From Desulfobulbaceae bacterium (GTDB lineage: Bacteria > Desulfobacterota > Desulfobulbia > Desulfobulbales > Desulfobulbaceae): a stretch of DNA of 32,153 bases. Positions 1 to 7,658 of the stretch are shown piece by piece. The translations under genes were made by a program, and so were the position numbers. The notes under the pieces were generated by a model, which was not told the DNA's origin, did no database searches, and saw nothing but the letters and a program-made list of their open reading frames with translations. The stretch's first letter is position 1; each line of letters starts with the position of its first letter. The stretch spans positions 1 to 32,153 of the forward strand of contig JAUWLT010000006.1 in assembly GCA_030613515.1 (NCBI GenBank), written 5' to 3'.

Positions 1-577
1 AAATGGGGGTAGGCGCCTACTCCTGAAACACAATGGGAAAACACCATCCCTCTACTAACCAGTTTACTGAAAGGGGTCACAAAATCGGTGATAACCGTTC
101 GCCAAACCGAATACAAACAACTATAGGTGGGTCCGTCCTAACCTACAAGATGGGTCAGTTTTTCGCCGGTGGTAACAGTCGATCAACAAAAGAGGCTCGC
201 ATCGCTTCATAACGTTTTTGCCAATCATGTTGTGGATGTGTAAAATAAGTTATATCTCGCATGAGATTGTTATCTCATGTGGCGCTATTAATGTCAATCG
301 CTAAAATCTAAAACGAATTTCAACTAACATGGCAACTCACCAGGTATCGTTTCCTGCAGCTTATAGTTGCTATTAATCAAGTGGTTACGCAGCTGGCAAG
401 GCTGTGCGTAGCAATTTTCTCAGATGATGGAGAAGTGTTTTAGTTTTTGTCTTATTTACACCTATACCGTCATTTAAAGTAACATTTTGTGCCTGTGGCA
501 CTGGTGGCAGGATAGGCAAAACTCAACTACCGTAATGCTTGGCGGTATTGACGAAATAATTCCAGCCAGGAATTATG
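1..577. other. Non-coding, apparently degraded DNA
   Basis: I found no credible reading frame here on either strand. Two small symmetric elements are visible. One is a perfect 12-base palindrome, GTAGGCGCCTAC, at 9-20. The other is a hairpin with arms CATGAGAT and ATCTCATG around TGTT at 260-279. The stretch lies downstream of the broken oxidoreductase fragment at 578-844 (minus), so part of it may be that gene's decayed body. For instance, a frame shifted by one near 540-575 (minus) reads WNYFVNTAKHYGS before a stop. I could not align this confidently to a family. Confidence 0.5.
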
Positions 578-844
578 TTAACGCAAGGCGATACGCGAAA
601 ATCGGTGCTGAGCAGTGAACGCGCCGAAATGGGAGCATGTCATCCTGGTATAATTGACAATTTCGGAGACCTTGGCCTGGATTACTTCCGGCAGTAGTTG
701 GTCAAGTGAGAGCGCCGCCACCCCGGTCGCCACCCCTTTCAGGAATGTACGGCGGCGGAACCGAACCTACGGCAAACCGTTTTCTCCTTCTTTCAATGGT
801 TCTTCCGGATCTATTATACCCTTGGATTTGACTTCATCATTCAT
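578..844 (-). pseudogene. Relic of a Tat-exported molybdopterin oxidoreductase (N-terminus only)
   Basis: Reading the minus strand from ATG at 844-842 gives about 88 codons. A good Shine-Dalgarno (AAGGAGG) lies 5 bases upstream. The reading starts MNDEVKSKGIIDPEEPLKEG, hits TAG at 769-767, and continues in the same frame with VRFRRRTFLKGVATGVAAL, a textbook twin-arginine signal. It then reads YTRMTCSHFGAFTA, which resembles the start of the mature domain of DMSO/TMAO-reductase-like molybdopterin enzymes (C-x-H-x-G-x-F). The frame stops at TAA 580-578 and nothing of the roughly 800-residue body follows. The fragment is therefore a remnant with a nonsense codon before the signal and a lost catalytic domain. 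The family assignment rests on the Tat motif and a short Cys/Gly segment, so it is moderately secure; decay itself is clear. Confidence 0.6.
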
Positions 845-1302
845 GATTACCTCCTTATCTGTTTTGCAGTTCTCTTTTGATAAACTGCTTCGTCCTCCAG
901 TTTTGGGATAAAAAGAAATCGCTTTATGGTGAGCGATTAAAAGAGAAAAAATGGGGGTTGGGTCTATAATTCCACCCGCAGCAAGTCATTAATATGTTAG
1001 GCACAAGGTGAACCTCCCGCTTTTGCTGATTTAACCGCCCTACGTGGATTCCTCACTCCAACCAAATATAATAACAACTATAAAATACTGTATGCCAAGT
1101 CAACCTTACCTTCTCTGTACATCTCTTAACAATCCGGTTGCCTATCGCCGGTTAACCTTACCTCATAACATCTCTACTCTTGAAAAATGATCTGATCTGC
1201 TACAGGGTGGCATCGAAAACGGTTAAGTTAAGTTAAAATCTTACGTGTACAGTAGAGCGATTTTTTAATTCTGAGCAGCGGACCCGCTGCTTAGAGTGGC
1301 TA
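845..1302. other. Intergenic region without genes
   Basis: No gene is visible. It contains the promoter side of the relic at 578-844 and a direct repeat, AACCTTACCT, near 1102 and again near 1154. A second copy of the sequence AATGGGGGT that opens the window occurs near 950, followed by GGGTCTATAATTCCACCC. That type of sequence sometimes borders REP-associated transposase (RAYT) insertions, but no transposase gene is present and I do not call a mobile element. Confidence 0.4.
1271..1294 (-). terminator. Hairpin just after the last gene of the Mo operon
   Basis: Arms CTGAGCAGCG (1271-1280) and CGCTGCTTAG (1285-1294) pair with one G-T wobble around a 4-base loop, 9 bases past the stop of the 1303-1878 gene. 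The position suits a terminator of the minus-strand operon. There is no run of T after the hairpin on the minus strand (the downstream sequence is AATTAAAAAATCG), so intrinsic termination is only plausible. Confidence 0.4.
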
Positions 1303-1878
1303 TCAGAATTCTATGTAATCGTAGTCGACTACCTGATTATCGTTGTCTCCAATGGAGTTTTTTCGAAAATAGACCATCTTATCAAAAGTCGGCTTGTAGA
1401 TAAAAATGACAGAGTTTTCTTTTTTTACAAACCCTTCTGCCTGATATAGAGGGTAAGACCTGAAAAGAATCAGATTGTCTTTGTACTCCCAGATGATCAC
1501 ATTCGCAGTGCCTGCCAGGCTCTGCGTGGTTGTTTTCCGTTCTTCAATTTTTGGTCCCAGTCCAGTAACCATGTTGTTTACGAAATCATCATGTTGCAGT
1601 TGCTCAATCGGTCCATCATAATAATGAATCACTGCGATGAGCTGCTCCTCAAAGAGCTTAAACTCTATACGGTCAGATCCCTGTTTTGGATGATCCAAAC
1701 GAAATAGGGTCACATGAAAGGAATCCTCTTCAACAAAGTCGACCTCAGGGAAATGTTTCTCAATGACTGGAAATCGGCTGTTCCAGGGGATACCGTTGTA
1801 CCCAGCCACATCTTGGCCATATGCCGTACCTGCACAGGGAAAAAGAAAAAACAAAATATAGAAAAATTTTCGTTTCAT
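1303..1878 (-). CDS. Small secreted protein of unknown function
   Basis: The 191-residue product has a clear Sec signal peptide (MKRKFFYILFFLFPCAGTAYG, cleavage probably near residue 21), so it is predicted to be periplasmic. The mature part begins with a segment like IPWNSRFPVIEKHFPEVDF. Such a W-x-S/T-x4-V-x3-FP pattern occurs in several small secreted proteins of unknown function. I see no cysteine pair, haem motif or transmembrane helix in the mature protein. The gene starts 38 bases after the full-length end of the torD reading (1917), so it is probably the last member of the respiratory operon. No function is assigned. The start ATG has a weak ribosome-binding site, and the upstream gene may be translationally coupled to it. 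Confidence 0.7.
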   Translation of the reverse strand: MKRKFFYILFFLFPCAGTAYGQDVAGYNGIPWNSRFPVIEKHFPEVDFVEEDSFHVTLFRLDHPKQGSDRIEFKLFEEQLIAVIHYYDGPIEQLQHDDFVNNMVTGLGPKIEERKTTTQSLAGTANVIIWEYKDNLILFRSYPLYQAEGFVKKENSVIFIYKPTFDKMVYFRKNSIGDNDNQVVDYDYIEF

Positions 1879-1916
1879 TCCAACGAATCAAAATCTTCTG
1901 TTGAATAAAATAGTTC

Positions 1917-2522
1917 CTACTCACTGGCAATGAACTGTGAGGCAAGCATGGCCATCTCACGGTAAAAGGGTACATTCGCCTTTGCTGCAACTTTATCCAG
2001 AAAAGGTGGTGCCCAGGCAAGTAGATGCTCTGTCAGAAATCGTTGCTTAATCCGGCTCAGATTTTCAGCGAGTTACATATCATCATCGGCCTGAGCCTGC
2101 GCCAACCGTTCTTCAAGTTTCTGGACAAACTCAAGTTCAGCAGCAATATGATCCGGCATACCACCAAAAGACGATTGATAGCTCAGGCCGGTGGCCTCAA
2201 TAAACTTCTTGACTGCTACAGTATCCGCTCCCCATAGTTTCCCGTAATCCCCGTCCTCACGGACACGGTGAACCGATTCGTGGGGCGATATAAATGAACC
2301 CGGGCCAATGAAAAGACCGGTATATTCCACTGCCAGCTCTTCAAGCAGTTCGTTGGCCGGCCGACTATAAAAATCATCGCCCAGATCAACCCCCAACTCC
2401 TCAAGGACTCCCCTGAAACGGGGAGTCCTGAGATCTTCCAGAAAGTCAGAGGTGACTTCCCGGGCAAAAATTCGAGCCAGGAACCCGTATACGCTACCGA
2501 CCTGACTGTTCTTCTCTTCCAT
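1917..2522 (-). pseudogene. TorD-family molybdoenzyme chaperone interrupted by an in-frame TAA
   Basis: TorD-like chaperones bind the Tat signal of molybdoenzymes and help insert the molybdenum cofactor in the cytoplasm. From ATG 2522, preceded by GAGGTGACAG, 149 codons read as a TorD protein, including LLEELAVEYTGLFIGPG and SPHESV. A TAA at 2075-2073 then interrupts it. The same frame continues without a shift for 51 codons (LAENLSRIKQRFLTEHLLAW, then PFLDKVA and VPFYREMA) and ends at TAG 1919-1917. This tail is a typical TorD C-terminus (FL-x-EHLL-x-W, FY-R-E-x-A), and the total of about 200 residues is normal for the family. It lies 30 bases after the catalytic-subunit gene, as expected for a dedicated chaperone. 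The TAA is either a recent nonsense mutation or a base error. The 149-residue product would lack the last helices. Confidence 0.8.
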
Positions 2523-2552
2523 CTGTCACCTCATCTTCAGTTTTGTTTCTGC

Positions 2553-5084
2553 TTATGCTTTACTGATGGTTACTACTTCATCCATAAAGCGATGTTGACC
2601 GCTGATGGGATCAGGGGCATTAGCAATCAGCCAGTTGGGAAGAACGCCATAGGTGTCCCACCATTTCAGCTTCAGATCCGGGTCATTATCGCTTGCCATG
2701 ATGGATTTTTTACCGGACGCATAGCGGCCCGACTCTGTCCTGCCAAGATGAAAGGAGATGGCAATGGCGCCGGGAACTATCATTTCATTTACATATGCCT
2801 TAATGGACACCTCACCAATTTTTGAGGTGAGCTTTATCATCTCGCCATCTTTAATACCCAGCGAAGCGGCGGTTTTTGAGTTGATCCAGGCCGGATTGTC
2901 ATGGAACATCTCGGTGAGCCACTTGCAATGGGTGGAACGTGAATGTATCTGCACCGGTACTTTGTAGGTGGTCAGTATTAATTGATTCTTTGCCAGACCC
3001 TCATGTTCCGGGATTGGTTTCCAGCTTGGCAGCGGGGCAAACTCTTTGTCCTTTAACAGTGCTGAATAGAGTTCAAAATAACCGGTTTTGTTCACCTTGT
3101 CGGGTTTGAACCCCTTGTACACCTTATCGCCGATCTTCTGACCGACATAGCCTTTGTAGCTGTAGTGCATCTTATGGTAACCGTGCTTTTTGGCCTCTGC
3201 CTCGTCTTTGGCACCGGATTTTTTCCAGTTCCAATAGACACCGGTTGCCTCATCAAAGATAACACTCTCTTTCTGCAGATCGGCCGCTTTGATCTCTTTT
3301 TTATGACGGAAATAGGCAGGTTTTGCCTTGGGATCGTGATACACACCATGTTTTTTCATGTATTCGAAGGCGCCGCCGGGCAGGTCTTTGAGGGTTGGAG
3401 TCTTTTCGCAGGATTTCTGGACAAATTCTTCCATGGTATTAAAGCCAAGGGGCATGTCCATTCGATTGGCCAGGTCACAGAGTATGTCGCTGAAATTTCT
3501 ACACTCGCCAAGCGGTTCCACTGCCGGCTGTCGTAATTCGTATTCAGCAACCTGATTTGGTGAAACATTTCCATCCCAGTCCCAACGCTCAAGATAGGTC
3601 GTATCGGGCAGGATCAGGTCGGCCAGTCGACTGGATTCATCGTAGACAATATTTGAGGTAACCGTAAAGGGCATCAACTTCTCATCTGAGAGGACGTCGA
3701 TGTTCTCCTGGCATTCGCCGTTCACGTAGACCGGGTTGTAACAGTACCAGAAATAGATGTCGGGCCGACCATGTGAGCCGTCCTTGATCATCTTTAAAAC
3801 TGATTGGCACTCGCCATGGGTTGGGAGAGCAGAAATCGTACCATTGGTAATTTTAAGCTTCTTGGCTTTAGGTTTGACCTTGGGGCCTTTGGGATATTTC
3901 CATGACGGAGCAACTCCCGGACACCTGCCTCCTGGATTATCGATATTACCGGTGATCATGGCCAGCATCTGCGCTGCCCGTTCACCGTCGGTTCCATTGT
4001 AATGAGCAATCAGGCCACGATAGCTGATAACCACCGCTGCCTTGGCTTTGGCAAACTCCCTGGCGTATTTGGCAATATTTGTTGCAGCCACCCCACTGAT
4101 TTTCTCCGCCCATTCCGGAGTATACTGAGCCAGATGTTTTTTCAGGGCGGAAATTTTTTCATCCACCGGCACATTTACATTTTCAGTGGCTCTGATAAAG
4201 GTAAAAGCATCACGCTTGTAGAGATTTTCCTGCATGATCACATTACACATCGCCAGGATGACGGCCAAGTCGGTGCCGGGGCGTACCGGTTCCCATTTGG
4301 TTGATTTTGCGGCAGTATAGGACAATCTGACGTCAAAGGTGATCAGCGGAACATTGCGTGCTACCTTGGCCTTAATCAGTCGCTGTGAAGTTGGAATATG
4401 ATTGGTATGGGCCTCAAGTACACCGGAACCGAAGTTCAGCACATAGTCGGTGTTATCGAAATCCCAGTTGTCGTAATGTTTGCCCCAGGTTAGTTCCTGG
4501 GCTGTCCATTTCCCTCCCTCGCAGATGGAGGTATGGCCGGAGATGGTCTTGGAACCATAGGTCCCCATGAATACCGTTTTCGGCAGCTTGGAGGAACTGC
4601 CCTTGGCCCGACCATAGTGGTACATGAATTTTTCAGGATGGCCATCATCCCGCAGTTTTTTCATGCGGGCGGCGAGATCGGTCAGGGCCTCGTCCCAGGA
4701 GATACGTTTATATTTGCCATCTCCTCGTTTACCGACGCGTTTAAGAGGATAGAGAATCCTGTCCGGAAAGTAGACCTGGTTGACACCTGCCTGCCCTTTG
4801 GCACAGATCTTACCCAGACTGCGGATCGAGTTGGGCTGGCCTTCAATCTTGACTATCCGTCCATCTTCTACATAAGCGATTTTCGGATCTCTGGTCACAC
4901 AATTAAAACAAATAGTGGGAACGCCTTTTCTTTCCTTCCCTGTTACAGGAGAAAAATCGCGTCCTCCATCAGCAAGCTCAATGGAACCGGCGAGAACATT
5001 TGATGTTATACCCTTACCGGCTCCTATCAGTACACTGCTGGCCGCAGCCAGTTTCAACACACTACGGCGGCTGAGTTTTTTCAT
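2553..5084 (-). CDS. Tat-exported molybdopterin oxidoreductase, catalytic subunit (DMSO reductase superfamily, PsrA/PhsA/ArrA-like)
   Basis: The 843-residue periplasmic enzyme starts with a Tat signal (LSRRSVLKLAAASSVLIG). The usual N-terminal [4Fe-4S] motif is present but altered: C59-x2-C62-x3-D66-x27-C94, with Asp where the third Cys normally sits. The predicted Mo-ligating residue is C188 in GHTSICEGGKW, equivalent to the H-x-S-x-C motif of arsenate, polysulfide and thiosulfate reductases. R159 sits in HYGRAKGSS, near the position where ArrA has Arg-Tyr; the Tyr is absent. The molybdopterin guanine dinucleotide-binding C-terminal domain is recognisable around WINSKTAASLGIKDGEMIKL. It is transcribed with the Fe-S protein, cytochrome and TorD genes. 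The adjacent PhnD/kinase/sigma-54 regulator set and the ArsR-ArsP pair suggest a metalloid oxyanion as substrate. Sulfur oxyanions are equally possible from sequence. It may be an uncharacterised lineage. Confidence 0.88.
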   Translation of the reverse strand: MKKLSRRSVLKLAAASSVLIGAGKGITSNVLAGSIELADGGRDFSPVTGKERKGVPTICFNCVTRDPKIAYVEDGRIVKIEGQPNSIRSLGKICAKGQAGVNQVYFPDRILYPLKRVGKRGDGKYKRISWDEALTDLAARMKKLRDDGHPEKFMYHYGRAKGSSSKLPKTVFMGTYGSKTISGHTSICEGGKWTAQELTWGKHYDNWDFDNTDYVLNFGSGVLEAHTNHIPTSQRLIKAKVARNVPLITFDVRLSYTAAKSTKWEPVRPGTDLAVILAMCNVIMQENLYKRDAFTFIRATENVNVPVDEKISALKKHLAQYTPEWAEKISGVAATNIAKYAREFAKAKAAVVISYRGLIAHYNGTDGERAAQMLAMITGNIDNPGGRCPGVAPSWKYPKGPKVKPKAKKLKITNGTISALPTHGECQSVLKMIKDGSHGRPDIYFWYCYNPVYVNGECQENIDVLSDEKLMPFTVTSNIVYDESSRLADLILPDTTYLERWDWDGNVSPNQVAEYELRQPAVEPLGECRNFSDILCDLANRMDMPLGFNTMEEFVQKSCEKTPTLKDLPGGAFEYMKKHGVYHDPKAKPAYFRHKKEIKAADLQKESVIFDEATGVYWNWKKSGAKDEAEAKKHGYHKMHYSYKGYVGQKIGDKVYKGFKPDKVNKTGYFELYSALLKDKEFAPLPSWKPIPEHEGLAKNQLILTTYKVPVQIHSRSTHCKWLTEMFHDNPAWINSKTAASLGIKDGEMIKLTSKIGEVSIKAYVNEMIVPGAIAISFHLGRTESGRYASGKKSIMASDNDPDLKLKWWDTYGVLPNWLIANAPDPISGQHRFMDEVVTISKA

Positions 5085-5150
5085 GGTTTTAATCCTCCTT
5101 ATATCTATAAAAAAACGATTATTTTCTACCAGCGTTATTTCAAGCTCGTC

Positions 5151-6017
5151 CTACTCAACTATATCGCGATACTCAGCCACTTTTTGTTCCTTGGGAAAGG
5201 AATAGTTTGCCAGTACCCCATCAGGGTCAATGTAAAAGATGTTGGGCATAGTTTTGGCCTGCGGCATCAAGGTGCTCTTGTCCCTGTTCTCTAAGAGTTT
5301 GAATTCTTTTGCAAGTTTGGCTACTTCACTGTTCGGATCATTGAGGTCACCAAAGATTCTGGCTCCGGGCGCGCAGGTATTGACACAGGCAGGGGTAATA
5401 CCTGCTGCAACCCGGTGTTCACAACCGGAACATTTAACAATGGAATGCTTTGTTTTGTCCTTGCCCGACATCCTGCGCATGTCATAGGTCCTGGCCCCAT
5501 AGGGACAGGCCTCAATACACTTGCCGCAACCGGTACAGGCATCATTATCAAAAAGAATCATACCGTCCGGTCTTCTATAGGTTGCCCCGCCCCTGTAGCG
5601 GATTTTTTTACCCTCAGGGGTTACAAAAACGCGACGATCTTTGGGATATTCAGGACACACCTTGACACAGGGAGGAACGGTCATATTGCCCACCTGTTCC
5701 GTGCCTTCGCAATGATTGCAGCGCCTGGGAATAAAGTCACGTTTTGTATCAGGGTAACTGCCGGATATTACCTGCTTAATCACTGTTCTAAAAGATCCTA
5801 AGGGTACGTCGTATTCAGACTTGCAGGCCACTGTGCAGGCCCGGCAACCGGTACAAAGCCGCAGATCCATAATCATGACCCAGTGGGGAGCCTTTGTTTC
5901 CGTTGCAGCCTCCACCGGTTTTGTTTTCAACATGGTAGCCGAAGCCAGCCCGGCTACCAGTGCAGCACCGGTAACTCCAAGCATCTCTCTCCGTCCGTTT
6001 TTTTCGCCTAACTCCAT
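5151..6017 (-). CDS. Periplasmic four-cluster ferredoxin-like electron-transfer subunit with Tat signal
   Basis: This 288-residue protein is the electron-transfer partner of the molybdenum subunit. Four sets of four cysteines bind four [4Fe-4S] clusters: C55/58/61/65, C100/103/117/121, C161/164/167/171 and C196/199/211/215. This is the layout of the PsrB/TtrB/NrfC/DmsB family. The N-terminus GRREMLGVTGAALVAGLASA looks like a Tat signal, which would export it with its partner. I chose ATG 6017 because GGGAGGAAG lies just upstream and the product begins directly with the Tat region. A longer in-frame reading to 6170 would run back into the cytochrome gene with non-family sequence. Genes on either side are 66 and 79 bases away in the same direction. 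No NrfD-type membrane subunit accompanies it. Confidence 0.9.
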   Translation of the reverse strand: MELGEKNGRREMLGVTGAALVAGLASATMLKTKPVEAATETKAPHWVMIMDLRLCTGCRACTVACKSEYDVPLGSFRTVIKQVISGSYPDTKRDFIPRRCNHCEGTEQVGNMTVPPCVKVCPEYPKDRRVFVTPEGKKIRYRGGATYRRPDGMILFDNDACTGCGKCIEACPYGARTYDMRRMSGKDKTKHSIVKCSGCEHRVAAGITPACVNTCAPGARIFGDLNDPNSEVAKLAKEFKLLENRDKSTLMPQAKTMPNIFYIDPDGVLANYSFPKEQKVAEYRDIVE

Positions 6018-6096
6018 GACTTCCTCCCTGGTTAAGATTGATCCCTTTGTGGGATAGCTGCCCAGTTCCGGGACTGTAGACAGCCCGAAATATCTT

Positions 6097-7509
6097 CTAC
6101 TGTTCTGTTTCTGATTCAGCCGTCTCTGATTCAGCGACAAGGGGCTCCACCTCATCAAGCACGGTTTCAAAACTGGTCAGGGCATCATCAATAAGCATGA
6201 TGGAATATTTTTTGTTATGGATCCCGTTGCCGAATTCAACGATATCAAGACTCTTGCGTCCCTTCTCCATCAGAGCTTCAAACTCGCTGATCTGTTCGGC
6301 ACTCAACTGGTTTCTTGCTTTTTCCAGCAGATCTTTTACGCGCTGTTCTGTTTCCTTGCAAAAGGCAACTTCGCCCTGGACCTCTTTCTCCCAGTCGGCG
6401 AGCATCTTGTCATGATCCGGGCCATGGCAATCAACACATGTTTTGGCGGCACCTCGTACAACAGTCTCGCCACGCAGCTTTTTCTCCTCCTGGTGACAAC
6501 CCATGCAATTGGTTTTGGCTGCAAACATGAGACTCGGTGTAGCAGGCACATCACCACGCCGGGCTCCAACAAGCAATTGCTGCTGGTAACTATGATGATC
6601 CGGATGACAACTCCGGCAGGCAAGACGGGCCGGTTCCAGGAACTCGATTTCCTTATGTTGAATTTTCTGATGACAGTCAAAACAGGCGGCTTTCTGTTTG
6701 GCCACATGCTCGGCATGCATCAGCTTCATGTCGTCATCTTTTTTTAAGATTTCAGCATTGCTATGACAATTATCGCAACCACCAGGTATAAGAGAAGCAT
6801 CACCTATAATCAGCTGATAGTGACAGCTCTGGCAAGACACGCCGGCTTTCTCCAGGCTCTGGTGGGTGATAACCTTTTCATCGGGATTCAACGGCGCATC
6901 TTTTTTCTGCTGTTGCAACGGGGTGGTTGGAATGGCGTGGCAGAGGTTGCAGGCGGCCTTGCCCTTGTTGAATTCACTATGCTTGAAATGGCAAATATAA
7001 CACTGCTCAGCAGGTGCCTCAAAATGCTTGTCATCACTGGCTTTGACGTGACAGGTGGTGCAGTGCATCTCCTGGCCCGGAATTATTTTCTCATAATGGG
7101 CTTTATGGGTGAATGTGACTTTTTTTTCTTTACCGTAGTCCAGCTTTTTTTCCATGAATTGCTCTAACGGATGGCATTTGCTGGTAGTGCAGGAGATATC
7201 TGCAACATGGGTCGCCCGCCGCACCTCCTTGTCATCACTGGACAGATAGGTAAAGAGCTGGCCCAGCCCTTTAAATTTGGCATGCAGGGTCATCTTTTCG
7301 CCAGGCGCATAATGGCAATCCACACAGGCAACCTCTTCTTTGCCGGCCTTGCCATGCTTGGAGGTCTGCCAGGATGTGTAGGGCTTGTCCATGATGTGAC
7401 ACTTGGTGCCGCAGAAGGATGGTTGTGCGGTGTATGACTCAACCGAAAATACTCCGATAACAGCAATAAAAATGATCAAAACAATGATCAGTAAAATGCC
7501 ATTTTTCAT
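6097..7509 (-). CDS. Membrane-anchored multihaem c-type cytochrome with NapC/NrfH-like N-terminus (about 12 haems)
   Basis: The 470-residue protein has one N-terminal membrane helix (residues 4-24), then ten CxxCH haem sites at C62, C150, C170, C187, C226, C245, C276, C298, C335 and C358. Two non-standard sites are CGTKCH at C33 (three residues between the cysteines) and CTTSKCH at C107 (four residues). The first part (CGTKCHIMDKPYTSWQTSKHG, then ACVDCH) resembles the quinol-oxidising N-terminus of NapC/NrfH cytochromes. Residues 380-470 form a haem-free helical tail. It is the first gene of the operon and probably carries electrons from the quinone pool to the Fe-S and Mo subunits, replacing the NrfD anchor used by related enzymes. 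A ribosome-binding site (AAGGAG) and a sigma-54 promoter precede it. The haem number is inferred from motifs. Confidence 0.9.
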   Translation of the reverse strand: MKNGILLIIVLIIFIAVIGVFSVESYTAQPSFCGTKCHIMDKPYTSWQTSKHGKAGKEEVACVDCHYAPGEKMTLHAKFKGLGQLFTYLSSDDKEVRRATHVADISCTTSKCHPLEQFMEKKLDYGKEKKVTFTHKAHYEKIIPGQEMHCTTCHVKASDDKHFEAPAEQCYICHFKHSEFNKGKAACNLCHAIPTTPLQQQKKDAPLNPDEKVITHQSLEKAGVSCQSCHYQLIIGDASLIPGGCDNCHSNAEILKKDDDMKLMHAEHVAKQKAACFDCHQKIQHKEIEFLEPARLACRSCHPDHHSYQQQLLVGARRGDVPATPSLMFAAKTNCMGCHQEEKKLRGETVVRGAAKTCVDCHGPDHDKMLADWEKEVQGEVAFCKETEQRVKDLLEKARNQLSAEQISEFEALMEKGRKSLDIVEFGNGIHNKKYSIMLIDDALTSFETVLDEVEPLVAESETAESETEQ

Positions 7510-7555
7510 CTAAACAGGCTCCTTTTTGTACAAAACACCCTCAATTATACATTTG

Positions 7556-7573
7556 TTGCACAAAGGATGCCAA
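7556..7573 (-). promoter_or_regulatory. Sigma-54 promoter of the cytochrome/Fe-S/Mo operon
   Basis: On the minus strand TTGGCATCCTTTGTGCAA matches the -24/-12 consensus TGGCAC-N5-TTGCW. The key GG and GC are separated by exactly 10 bases. The predicted transcription start near 7546 leaves a 5' leader of about 37 bases before the cytochrome start. The neighbouring gene encodes a sigma-54 activator, which supports function. An AT-rich inverted repeat (AAATAAA/TTTATTT, 7588-7609) lies just upstream. Confidence 0.75.
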
Positions 7574-7628
7574 AGGAAAACTGCTGGAAATAAAAGGGGA
7601 AATTTATTTAATGCGGGGAGGGTTGTAT

Positions 7629-7658
7629 AAAAAATAGACACTCATCTGTCTATTTTTT
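7629..7658 (-). terminator. Terminator hairpin at the end of the response-regulator gene
   Basis: A perfect 12-base stem, AAAAAATAGACA / TGTCTATTTTTT, surrounds a 6-base loop, and its T run gives an intrinsic-terminator shape on both strands. It overlaps the stop codon of the regulator at 7657-7659. It also lies about 100 bases upstream of the predicted start from the sigma-54 promoter at 7556-7573, so the GACA...TGTC core could double as an activator site. Confidence 0.7.

Noticed and set aside
391-412. Sigma-54-like words near 391 and 495
   Set aside because: The GG to GC spacing is 9 or 8, not 10, and no gene follows.
2553-5084. Calling the catalytic subunit arrA or arxA
   Set aside because: The arsenic context is suggestive, but the Fe-S motif differs, the Arg-Tyr pair of ArrA is not fully kept, and no sequence search could be run.
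6018-6170. Longer N-terminus for the Fe-S protein
   Set aside because: The extra residues overlap the end of the cytochrome gene, and a good ribosome-binding site plus Tat signal support the start at 6017.
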